From Nocardia sp. NBC_01329 (lineage in GTDB: Bacteria > Actinomycetota > Actinomycetes > Mycobacteriales > Mycobacteriaceae): a stretch of 64,000 bases of DNA. Below are positions 1 through 6,642 of the stretch, one piece after another. How positions within the stretch are numbered: position 1 is the first letter of the stretch; each line of letters opens with the position of its first letter. A program made the translations under genes and the position numbers. The DNA lies in the NCBI RefSeq assembly GCF_035956715.1, contig NZ_CP108381.1, positions 6,294,001 to 6,358,000 on the forward strand. Direction: 5' to 3'. Under the pieces are notes generated by a model, which did not search any database, had not been told where the DNA came from, and saw only the letters and a program-made list of their open reading frames with translations.

Positions 1-168
1 CAGCCTGGCTGGACTCGTATAGGTTCAGTCGCATCCGTGCTGATGAACCCAGCATCAGGGGGCAACCGTCTGCGCGGAACTGGCGCTTGGTCGCAATGCA
101 CTGACGTTTCGCTGGCCTTGGCTGCCGGTCCCGATCGCGTTCGCGCTTATGGGTGACACACTGAGCAC

Positions 169-948
169 ATGGAACTCAATGGGGCGCCGATCAGTCAGTC
201 CGCTATTGCTGCACTGGGTTTGGTGGGCTATGGGCACTTCACTTCCATGCGTGTAGAGCATCGCGCTGTGCGTGGCTTCACCCAGCACATGGATCGGCTC
301 GTCCGAGACTGTCAGACGGTGTTCGATGCTGAACTCGATGTCGACCGCGTGCGCGTGTTCATCCGGCAGGCCCTTGAAGATGTTGATTCCGCAGTTGTCT
401 TACGGGTTACCATCTTCGATCCGGGGATCACACTCAGCAAACCGGGAGCAGATGCAGAACCTGCGGTTCTGGTTACTGTGCGCGAGGCGCCGCCTGTCCC
501 AGAGTCTCCGCTCACCCTGCGGTCAGCGGTCTACAGTCGGGACCTACCCAGGACCAAACATGTCGGACTGTTCGGAGCTCTTCATCAACGTCGTCTGGCG
601 CAGCGTGATGGCGCCGACGATGTCCTGTTCACCACCGCTGACGGAGCTATCAGCGAGATTGCGACCTCGAATATCGGGGTTATCGCAGACGGGCACCTCA
701 TCTGGCCGGAGGCGGAGGTTCTGCCCGGCGTCACGATGCGCTTGCTCAGCCAGACCTTGGACGAGGAAGTCATCGTCAAGCCGATCACGTTGGCCGAGCT
801 GCCATACGTCGATGGCGCTGTCGCGACCAATGCCGCGGTGGGAGTGCGCGCAATCGGTCGAATCGATGACATTGAAGTTCCGATAGATCGCGTAATGATC
901 GACCGGCTCCGGGCGGAATACGAATCCGTTCCAGCGCAACGGGTCTGA
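169..948 (+). CDS. Class IV PLP aminotransferase (branched-chain aminotransferase / ADC lyase fold)
   Basis: The 259-residue product is the usual length for fold-type IV PLP enzymes (IlvE, PabC, D-amino acid transaminase). The middle carries RTKHVGLFGALHQRR, where the lysine fits the PLP Schiff-base residue. ISEIATSNIGVI and LPGVTMRLL follow, matching the family's Glu-containing cofactor-contact segment and phosphate-binding region. Substrate cannot be read from sequence. It is followed 60 bp later by an HTH-FGE gene on the same strand, so the two may be co-transcribed. Codon choice is less GC-biased than in the steroid and mycofactocin genes further right, which suggests accessory DNA. The family call is firm; the reaction is unknown. 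Confidence 0.8.
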   Translation: MELNGAPISQSAIAALGLVGYGHFTSMRVEHRAVRGFTQHMDRLVRDCQTVFDAELDVDRVRVFIRQALEDVDSAVVLRVTIFDPGITLSKPGADAEPAVLVTVREAPPVPESPLTLRSAVYSRDLPRTKHVGLFGALHQRRLAQRDGADDVLFTTADGAISEIATSNIGVIADGHLIWPEAEVLPGVTMRLLSQTLDEEVIVKPITLAELPYVDGAVATNAAVGVRAIGRIDDIEVPIDRVMIDRLRAEYESVPAQRV

Positions 949-1008
949 TGAGCTTAATATGACGTTGGGGTGCTGATCAAGTCGCTCGGGGAAGGGGGCG
1001 TATACCCG

Positions 1009-1923
1009 ATGGCCATTGTTGTTCGAAGCTGGACGGGAGCAGAAGCACGTGCGTTGCGTGGTGCACGCAGGATGAGTCTGGTCGAGTTCGCCGCACACAT
1101 CGGGGTCAATCCCCGGGTGGTCTCCCGTTGGGAGGCCGGCGGTGCGACCATCAAGCCCCGCCCGGTCAACCAGGCGGCCCTCGACACAATCCTGTCCCGA
1201 CTCAGAGACGACGAACTTGTTCGTTTTATCGAGGCGATATCCCCATCTGTACTCAGTGCGGCACGGGATCCCGATGTCACCCAGAGCTGTTCTCGTCGGC
1301 GTCATCCCATAGATGGCAAGTTGATGACCTGGGTACCGGAGGGAACTTTCCTTGCGGGAGCACAAGACCAGCCGGCGTGGGTGGGTGGCTTCTGGATGGA
1401 TATTTTTCCGACAACCAATGCCGACTATGCACGCTTCATCGCGGCAAGCGCGCATCTCCCGCCGAGACATTGGGGTGGACTGCACCCGGAACGTGAGGTT
1501 GCCGACCATCCTGTGGTCTGGGTTACGTGGGACGACGCTGCGAATTACGCTGCGTGGGCCCATAAGTCTTTGCCGACCAGTCAGCAGTGGGAGAAGGTCG
1601 CCCGGGGTACCCGCGGCAACACGTGGCCCTGGGGAAACCAGCCGACTCCGGCCAAATGTAATGTCCGTGGTTCCGGACCCGGCACAACGACCTCCGTGGA
1701 CACGTACGCCAGTGGAGTCAGCCCCTTCGGGGTCTACGACCTTGTGGGTAACACCTGGGAGTGGATCGCAACAGAGACCACGGTCGGCCGCTATCAGCTC
1801 AAAGGCTCGGCCTTCACAAGCCCTTTCGACAGAGGCGAACCGGCTGCATTTAATGATGCAGCGCGGAATATGCTCGACGATGACACTGGTTTCCGGTGTA
1901 TCGCGACCGATCTATCGAATTGA
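1009..1923 (+). CDS. XRE-type HTH domain fused to FGE/SUMF1-fold domain
   Basis: The start is the ATG of MAIVVRSW, preceded by a purine-rich GGGGAAGGGGG; an upstream in-frame GTG at 970 is less likely. Residues ~8-70 form an XRE-like helix-turn-helix (ARRMSLVEFAAHIGVNPRVV, then SRWEAG). Residues ~100-300 are an FGE-sulfatase (SUMF1/PvdO) fold with the typical GGFWMDIFPTTNADYARF, LPTSQQWEKVARG, LVGNTWEW and TGFRC elements. The paired copper-binding cysteines of true formylglycine-generating enzymes are not found in the expected C-terminal segment (LKGSAFTSPFDRG), so it probably does not make formylglycine. It may be a ligand-sensing regulator or a non-canonical oxygenase; function unknown. Confidence 0.75.
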   Translation: MAIVVRSWTGAEARALRGARRMSLVEFAAHIGVNPRVVSRWEAGGATIKPRPVNQAALDTILSRLRDDELVRFIEAISPSVLSAARDPDVTQSCSRRRHPIDGKLMTWVPEGTFLAGAQDQPAWVGGFWMDIFPTTNADYARFIAASAHLPPRHWGGLHPEREVADHPVVWVTWDDAANYAAWAHKSLPTSQQWEKVARGTRGNTWPWGNQPTPAKCNVRGSGPGTTTSVDTYASGVSPFGVYDLVGNTWEWIATETTVGRYQLKGSAFTSPFDRGEPAAFNDAARNMLDDDTGFRCIATDLSN

Positions 1924-1929
1924 TCGCTT

Positions 1930-2300
1930 GCACAAGATGGGCGGCCACGCCGTGGTGGTCGCCGCCGCCGGTGGCCCGATGTGGCAGACCGAGCGTGGTC
2001 AAGCCGGGCACCACCCCGCACACCGAGTTCGAGGGTCAGGCCTACATCCTGTCGAAGGATGAGGGTGGCCGCCACACCCCGTTCTTCAACAACTACCGTC
2101 CGCAGTTCTACTTCCGTACGACTGACGTGACGGGCGTTGTGACCCTGCCCGAGGGCACCGAAATGGTTATGCCCGGCGACAACACCGAGATGCTGGTCAA
2201 GCTGATCCAGCCGGTCGCCATGGACGAGGGTCTGCGTTTCGCGATTCGTGAGGGTGGCCGCACCGTCGGTGCCGGTCGCGTCACGAAGATCATCGCCTGA
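1930..2300 (+). pseudogene. tuf: Decayed elongation factor Tu gene (internal deletion, frameshifts)
   Basis: From about 2005 to the stop at 2298-2300 one frame encodes EF-Tu domain 3 almost intact (VVKPGTTPHTEFEGQAYILS, then HTPFFNNYRPQFYF, ending GRTVGAGRVTKIIA). Just upstream, 1933-1990 in another frame reads KMGGHAVVVAAAGGPMWQT, which matches the G-domain segment QMDGAILVVAATDGPMPQT. The roughly 200 residues normally between these are missing and the frame is shifted. One Thr codon of TTTP is also lost. No start codon or nucleotide-binding domain remains, so it cannot make EF-Tu; a functional tuf must lie elsewhere. Its position upstream of the ferredoxin reductase and mft genes matches the M. 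tuberculosis order. Confidence 0.88.
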
Positions 2301-2320
2301 TTCGCTGAATCACCGAGAAC

Positions 2321-2351
2321 GGCGCCGCTCCCTCGGGGGCGGCGCCGTTTT
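2321..2351 (+). terminator. tuf: Intrinsic terminator of the former tuf gene
   Basis: A perfect 8-bp stem, GGCGCCGC (2321-2328) with GCGGCGCC (2339-2346), is followed by GTTTT. It lies 20 bp after the tuf stop codon. A degenerate copy recurs at 3185-3213, after the second tuf scar. Confidence 0.8.
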
Positions 2352-2410
2352 GCATCTCGCGCGGCATACTGCTCGGTTCGAGCCAGGCCCAGAAGTAGCG
2401 CGACCCGCGT

Positions 2411-2429
2411 AATTCAGATAATCTGAATT
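2411..2429. promoter_or_regulatory. Palindromic operator over a -10 box of a leaderless toxin-antitoxin promoter
   Basis: AATTCAGAT A ATCTGAATT is a perfect 9-bp inverted repeat with a 1-bp centre, ending one base before the antitoxin ATG at 2431. GATAAT (2417-2422) inside it has the form and distance of a -10 element, which would put transcription start at or next to the ATG. No Shine-Dalgarno sequence is present, consistent with a leaderless mRNA. Such palindromes are typical autoregulatory sites of type II systems. Confidence 0.75.
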
Positions 2430-2430
2430 C

Positions 2431-2694
2431 ATGGTGACAATGTCCGCGGCCGAGGCGTCACGCAACTTCTCAGCCGTGCTCAGCCGTGCTGAACACGGTG
2501 AGACGATTCGTATCGTCCGACATGGGAGAACCGTCGCGACCGTGACGCCGCCCGCGACGAGTACGGGCCGTTCGTTGCGGCTCGCGTTGGAGGAATCCGA
2601 CGTACCACCGTTCGACGACGACTACGCGTCCGATATCGCGGCGGGGCTCGCCATGGTGTCCGACGACATGGAGGACCCGTGGGCAGGCGCTTGA
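2431..2694 (+). CDS. Phd/YefM-like type II antitoxin
   Basis: The 87-residue protein begins with the Phd/YefM-type DNA-binding region (MSAAEASRNFSAVLSRAEHG, then IRIVRHGRTVATVTP). Its C-terminal half is acidic and probably disordered (DVPPFDDDYASDIA, ending EDPWAGA), as expected for the toxin-neutralising part. The start at 2431 directly follows the palindromic operator; a second in-frame ATG at 2440 is possible. Its 3' end overlaps the PIN toxin start by 16 nt, the usual antitoxin-first arrangement. The cassette lies between two tuf-derived scars, which suggests acquisition as a unit. Confidence 0.88.
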   Translation: MVTMSAAEASRNFSAVLSRAEHGETIRIVRHGRTVATVTPPATSTGRSLRLALEESDVPPFDDDYASDIAAGLAMVSDDMEDPWAGA

Positions 2695-3077
2695 TTCTCG
2701 ATACGGGTGTTCTGATCGCCTACGAGCGCGGAACGATCGACCGTACAGTTTACGACGCCGACGATCTCGCGATAGCCGCAGTGACTGTCGCGGAGTTCCG
2801 GGTCGGGATCGAACTGGCCGACACCGCTGAGCGCGCGGCTCAACGCTCCCGTCGACTCGCGTTGCTGCTGACCGACCTCGATATCCTCGAGTACACCGAT
2901 GCCACAGCCACTCGCCACGCCCAGCTCCTGGCACAGGTACGCCGATCGGGTAGACCCCGCGGCGCGCACGATCTGATCATCGCCGCGCATGCTGCGGAAA
3001 CCGGTCGTGCCGTCGTTTCCCTCGATACGAAGGCGAAGTTCGGTGATCTCGATGGCATCACAGCGATAACGCCATGA
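2679..3077 (+). CDS. vapC: VapC-family PIN-domain toxin ribonuclease
   Basis: The 132-residue protein has the PIN-domain acidic set: Asp8 in LILDTGVLIAYERG, Glu39 in VTVAEFRVGIE, Asp98 in GAHDLIIAAHA and Asp116 in SLDTKAKFGD. These residues bind Mg2+ or Mn2+ for RNA cleavage in known VapC enzymes, usually acting on tRNA or rRNA. The start is a GTG inside the antitoxin 3' end, implying translational coupling. No catalytic residue is missing, so the pair looks functional. The RNA target cannot be predicted. Confidence 0.9.
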   Translation: MGRRLILDTGVLIAYERGTIDRTVYDADDLAIAAVTVAEFRVGIELADTAERAAQRSRRLALLLTDLDILEYTDATATRHAQLLAQVRRSGRPRGAHDLIIAAHAAETGRAVVSLDTKAKFGDLDGITAITP

Positions 3078-3117
3078 TGCTGGGACGGGCGTGGGCCGAG
3101 TTCGGCCATTCGTGAGT

Positions 3118-3217
3118 GCCACACCCCGTTCTTCGACAACTACCGTCCGCAGTTTCGTCAAGTGTTCGCTGAATCGCTGGGTACCGCGCCGCTCCTTCGA
3201 GGGCGGCGCCGTTTGCA
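3118..3217 (+). repeat. Second tuf-derived scar (short 3' fragment plus terminator)
   Basis: GCCACACCCCGTTCTTCGAC and the following bases repeat, with few changes, the tuf segment around 2070-2108 (HTPFFNNYRPQF). The homology then jumps straight to the sequence after the tuf stop (TTCGCTGAATC) and the terminator (GCGCCGCTCC, then GGGCGGCGCCGTTT). About 190 bp of tuf is deleted between these points. The scar lies immediately after the VapC gene. Confidence 0.8.
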
Positions 3218-3305
3218 TTGTGGACCGCGGGCTCCAACCACCGCGGACGCTCGGGGAGAGAACGCAGCCCGATGGCTATCGGATCCGCGCCGGACGGGAG
3301 CAGAA

Positions 3306-3467
3306 CCACGTGTCGATGTGCCCGAAGGAAGTGACCGGGGGACCATCACCGTCGAGATGGACGTGGCAATCGGCACGCAGAGCCACAGTCGGACCATGGA
3401 GTACGACCTCGTCGAGGAAACCGGCGCCTGGAGAGTTTGCGGGGCTCTGGAGGCATGGCTCGGTTGA
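3306..3467 (+). pseudogene. C-terminal fragment of a secreted or lipoprotein-like gene
   Basis: The last ~53 residues of an open frame (GTITVEMDVAIGTQSHSRTM, then EYDLVEETGAWRVCGALEAW) look like the beta-strand end of DUF4878/NTF2-like exported actinobacterial proteins, in which 'W-x-V-C' near the C-terminus is common. The upstream part of the frame (from 3162) runs through the tuf scar and does not look coding. I read this as the 3' remnant of a gene truncated when the neighbouring cassettes were rearranged. Family assignment is tentative. Confidence 0.4.
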
Positions 3468-3521
3468 TCCGTCGACGTAGAGGTTGCGCTGCCCACTCAT
3501 CTGATCGCACTTGCCCGGGCG

Positions 3522-4184
3522 TCACGGCGGCGTTTCACCCGGAGTCTCGGCGAGGTCGGTGAAGCCGGCACTCGCTCTTTTCAGGGCGAGCAGCATCGCT
3601 TCCTTCAGGTCGAGGGAAGTCAGATCGGGGGTCGCGGTGATCCTGTGCATCGCGGTTGCGCCGACCGCGCCGCAGGCCGCGCCCAGATGAGTGGCGACGA
3701 GTTCGGATCCCGCCACTTCGGGGAACCGGCTGTACAGCGCGTCGAGAAGTCGTTTCTGCAGAGCTGAGAGGCGAGCGGCGAGAGAAGCGGGGAAGCCTTC
3801 ACTGTCTCGCATCAACTGCACTCGCAGCGGCGCGAGTGTGTCGGCCCCACCCTCCGGGGCGTCGTACAGCTCGATCATCGACAGCACCGCACTGTGCACC
3901 CCGTCCTGTGGTGTTGCACCGGGTCGGAGCTGCGCGATCGCATCGACAGCGGTGTCACCATAGCGTTCCAAGTAGTGGAAAAGTACGTCCTCCTTGGATG
4001 CGAAGTGCAAGAAGAAGGTGCGCGGTGCCACATCGGCGGCGGCCGCGATATCCGCGATCGTCGTCTGGGCGAGGCCGCGGCGAAGGAAGAGCTGGGTCGC
4101 CGCTGAGATGAGCGCTTCTCGCGTGGCCTGCTTCTTTCGTTCGCGCAAACCGCCGGCAGGTGACGAACTACCAGTATGATGCAT
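3522..4184 (-). CDS. TetR family transcriptional regulator
   Basis: The 220-residue protein has an N-terminal TetR_N domain at residues ~15-62 (KKQATREALISAATQLFLRR, ending in the recognition helix region APRTFFLHFASKEDVLF), followed by an alpha-helical ligand domain. The ATG at 4184 lies beside an inverted-repeat operator shared with a divergent SDR gene at 4234. That arrangement predicts autorepression and control of the SDR by its substrate or product. The ligand is unknown. Confidence 0.88.
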   Translation of the reverse strand: MHHTGSSSPAGGLRERKKQATREALISAATQLFLRRGLAQTTIADIAAAADVAPRTFFLHFASKEDVLFHYLERYGDTAVDAIAQLRPGATPQDGVHSAVLSMIELYDAPEGGADTLAPLRVQLMRDSEGFPASLAARLSALQKRLLDALYSRFPEVAGSELVATHLGAACGAVGATAMHRITATPDLTSLDLKEAMLLALKRASAGFTDLAETPGETPP

Positions 4185-4186
4185 TT

Positions 4187-4208
4187 ATGCATTATTGCAG
4201 TAATGCAT
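4187..4208. promoter_or_regulatory. Inverted-repeat operator between TetR and SDR genes
   Basis: ATGCATTA (4187-4194), a 6-bp centre and TAATGCAT (4201-4208) form a perfect 8-bp inverted repeat. A further partial copy, GATGCATTTA, overlaps it at 4179-4188. The site lies in the 49-bp gap between the divergent start codons (4184 and 4234), the typical place for a TetR operator. Confidence 0.75.
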
Positions 4209-4233
4209 CTTGTCTCACCGCATCAGGAGTGTC

Positions 4234-5112
4234 ATGGATGTTCACGACAGGCGCACGTACGTCGTCACCGGGGCCGACAGTGGAATAGGCGCTCTGACCG
4301 CCCAACTTCTGCAACGCCGTGGTGCCCGGGTGATCCGTTGCGGCCTGGCCGACGACGTCGACGTCCGAGCGGATCTCGGGGACCCCGAGGGGCGGGAGGC
4401 GCTCGTGCGGGAGGTTGCTCGGCTGGCACCCAACGGCATCGACGGGCTCGCACTCGTCGCCGGTATCGGTGCGCCCGCTTCGGCCACGGTAAGGGTCAAC
4501 TATTTCGGAACCATGGCTGCGCTGACCGGCCTGCGCCCGCTGCTGCTCAAGTCCGATGCGCCGCGTGCGACGCTGATCTCCTCGGCGTCGTCGCTGTCCT
4601 CGGGCGACGCCGATATCGTGGCGGCCGCGCTACGCGACGACGAGAATTCGGCGATCGCGGCCGCGGAACGGGCGATCGCGCGCGGTCGGGGTGGGGTGAT
4701 CTACCGGTCGACGAAGATCGCCCTGAATCGATGGGTGCGGCGCCATGCGGGGGGCGCGGAGTGGGCGGGCAGTGGCATCCCGCTCAACGTTATCGCTCCC
4801 GGCATCGTCGACACCGAGACCGTGCGCGGGACAATGCTCGCCGACTCGGCGCAGGCCAAGATCCTCGCCGAGGCACTGCCACAGCCGCTCGGTTTTCCCG
4901 GCCCGGTCGAAGCCGTCGCCGAGGCCGTCGCCTGGACGCTCGCCCCGGCCAACTCGTTCATGGCGGGACAGATCATCTTCGTCGATGGCGGCGCCGACAC
5001 CATCCTGCGCGGAGATCAGCCTTACGCAGAGGGTGTGCGCTACGGGCCGCTCGCGATGGCCCGCATGATCTACTGGTCCCTGCGCGTCCGCGCGCGAGGT
5101 CGGAAGGCGTAG
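4234..5112 (+). CDS. Short-chain dehydrogenase/reductase, 3-alpha-hydroxysteroid dehydrogenase-like
   Basis: The start is the ATG of MDVHDRRTYVV, with AGGAG at 4225-4229. The protein has the NAD(P)-binding TGADSGIG motif, VNYFG, the catalytic Ser in TLISSASSLS, Tyr-x3-Lys in YRSTKIALNRW and the C-terminal FVDGGAD. The insertion before the Tyr-Lys pair (AAALRDDENSAIAAAERAI) resembles the variant family that includes Comamonas 3-alpha-HSD. That is a family resemblance only, but it fits a window rich in steroid genes. It is divergent from a TetR gene and is flanked by tuf scars 2 and 3. Confidence 0.82.
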   Translation: MDVHDRRTYVVTGADSGIGALTAQLLQRRGARVIRCGLADDVDVRADLGDPEGREALVREVARLAPNGIDGLALVAGIGAPASATVRVNYFGTMAALTGLRPLLLKSDAPRATLISSASSLSSGDADIVAAALRDDENSAIAAAERAIARGRGGVIYRSTKIALNRWVRRHAGGAEWAGSGIPLNVIAPGIVDTETVRGTMLADSAQAKILAEALPQPLGFPGPVEAVAEAVAWTLAPANSFMAGQIIFVDGGADTILRGDQPYAEGVRYGPLAMARMIYWSLRVRARGRKA

Positions 5113-5132
5113 AAGGCGGCCGACGGAGCGAG

Positions 5133-5160
5133 GGAACAGTCGCGGCACCGCGGCTGTTCC
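5133..5160 (+). terminator. Stem-loop after the SDR gene
   Basis: GGAACAGTCGCGG (5133-5145) pairs with CCGCGGCTGTTCC (5148-5160) over 13 positions, including one G-U. It lies 20 bp after the SDR stop. There is no U-tract, so termination strength is uncertain. Its right arm runs into the third tuf scar. Confidence 0.55.
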
Positions 5161-5214
5161 TCAACACTTGTGGTCCGCGGTTCTACTTCCGTACGACTGA
5201 CGTGACCCTGCCTG
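5154..5214 (+). repeat. Third tuf-derived scar
   Basis: The block containing TTCTACTTCCGTACGACTGA followed by CGTGACCCTGCC is identical to tuf around 2107-2149 except for a 12-bp deletion between two GTGAC direct repeats. The preceding bases (CTGTTCCTCAACACTTGTGG) are a degenerate copy of the codons for PFFNNYRP. It sits directly after the SDR gene, closing the TetR/SDR cassette. Confidence 0.78.
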
Positions 5215-5308
5215 CAGTCTGCCACTCGGCTTCCCGCGCCCATGGCCCCGACCCAGCCGAGCTGGACTCACCCGCTCGGCCGGTGCGGGGGCGCGGGCCG
5301 GGGGCGTA

Positions 5309-6553
5309 TCAGCTTCTGCGTCGCAGGCGGTTGGTCGCAGCGAGTAACGGGGTCGTTGTCGCGGTCAAGGCCGCGCCGAGCGGGGTATCCGTGGCGCGTA
5401 TCCAGCGGACGGTTTTCATGGCTTGGGTCAAGATTTCGCTACCGCGTACGCGCATATCCGCCTCGAAACCGCTGACAGCCACGGTCAGGGCCGTCGTACC
5501 GGCCGCGACCTCGAGCAAGTGGGTGACCAGGCTCGCGGCATCGCGGATAGCGGCGCCGGCTCCCATGCCAGCGGTGGGCGGCGTCGCGTGGACAGCGTCG
5601 CCTAGGGCGGTGACGGGGCCGGCGGGCCAGGGGGCGAGGTCCTGCGACCGGGTCGAGGCGGCGTTGAACCGGAAGGCGGCGATGCTGTCGGGGTCGGCCC
5701 GGGTGAGGACTTCCAATGAGCGTTCGCTCCATCCGCGGCGGCGGAACCCGGTGAGCAACGCGGAGCGCAGCGCCGCGCCGCGGGTACCGCGCATCGACTC
5801 GATCGCGGCGGACTCGGGGAACATAGCGCCCCAGATGTAGGTGGGGCCCGTGGTGATCGCCTCCCGTCGCGCGGGTGCGTCCAGTACCGCGTTGCCCACC
5901 GGATCGAGGTATCCGATATAGAGCGCCGCGCCCCGCGGACCGATCGCCATCCCCGAGCGTGGCCCGAGCCGCTGCCGCTCGGATACCCCGAGGTCTTCGG
6001 CCGCGGTCCGGCCGGAGAAACCGACGATACCGGCGGGTTCGTTGGTGGGACCGCCGGCGAGGTGGCGGGCGACCACTGAATGGGTGCCGTCGGCTCCTAC
6101 CAGCAGATCGCACTCCTGCACGGATCCGTCGGCGAAGGCAGCCGTCGGTTTACCGTCCGCGGTCCGGCCGATATCGGTGACGGCTCGCCCCAATCGGAGG
6201 TCGGCAGCGGCCGCGTCCGCCAGAATTGTCCGCAGGGTGATGCGGTCGATATCCACGCTCGGGCTGTCACTGAGGTTCGGTCCGTAACCCAGCAGGCGGC
6301 CGTGCCGGTCCCAGAGTGCGTCCGCGGGCCGCAGTCGCAGCGCAGACGCCGAGCCCAGCAGCCGTTCGAAGATCTCTGGTGCGACCAGCTCCCGCAGTGC
6401 CGCCTGGGCCCGGCCGTCGAGCGTGATGTGGTACCCGGCGGTTTCCGCGATGTCGTGATCGCGATCGAACACCGATACCTCGAACTGGTGTCGGCGCAGA
6501 CCGGCGGCCAGCGCCAGGCCACCGATTCCGCCCCCGACGATGATGATGCGCAT
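5309..6553 (-). CDS. FAD-dependent monooxygenase (PHBH/salicylate hydroxylase-like)
   Basis: The chosen ATG begins MRIIIVGGGIGGLALAAGL, the dinucleotide-binding fingerprint, with GGGAG upstream. Further motifs are DLLVGADGTHSVVAR (the DG motif) and VTALGDAVHATPPTAGMGAG (the GD motif that binds FAD ribityl). The 414-residue length suits class A flavin monooxygenases, which use NAD(P)H and O2 for aromatic or antibiotic hydroxylation. It is divergent from a WYL-domain regulator at 6643, with a candidate operator between them. Substrate unknown. Confidence 0.87.
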   Translation of the reverse strand: MRIIIVGGGIGGLALAAGLRRHQFEVSVFDRDHDIAETAGYHITLDGRAQAALRELVAPEIFERLLGSASALRLRPADALWDRHGRLLGYGPNLSDSPSVDIDRITLRTILADAAAADLRLGRAVTDIGRTADGKPTAAFADGSVQECDLLVGADGTHSVVARHLAGGPTNEPAGIVGFSGRTAAEDLGVSERQRLGPRSGMAIGPRGAALYIGYLDPVGNAVLDAPARREAITTGPTYIWGAMFPESAAIESMRGTRGAALRSALLTGFRRRGWSERSLEVLTRADPDSIAAFRFNAASTRSQDLAPWPAGPVTALGDAVHATPPTAGMGAGAAIRDAASLVTHLLEVAAGTTALTVAVSGFEADMRVRGSEILTQAMKTVRWIRATDTPLGAALTATTTPLLAATNRLRRRS

Positions 6554-6608
6554 ATGTTCTGGCTCCCAGGGCTGATATCGAATGTTTCCGGACGCGAGGA
6601 TGCCATCG

Positions 6609-6633
6609 GTAGTGGCCGTCGAATGTCCACTAC
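6609..6633. promoter_or_regulatory. Inverted repeat between monooxygenase and WYL regulator
   Basis: GTAGTGG (6609-6615), an 11-bp spacer and CCACTAC (6627-6633) form a perfect 7-bp inverted repeat. It lies in the 89-bp divergent intergenic region, just before the GTG of the regulator. Its position makes it a reasonable candidate binding site for the WYL regulator. Confidence 0.5.
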
Positions 6634-6642
6634 TGTCGACCC

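Noticed and set aside
4176..5840. A 554-codon plus-strand frame overlapping the SDR gene
   Set aside because: Very Arg/Pro-rich and in a different frame from a clear SDR; shadow.
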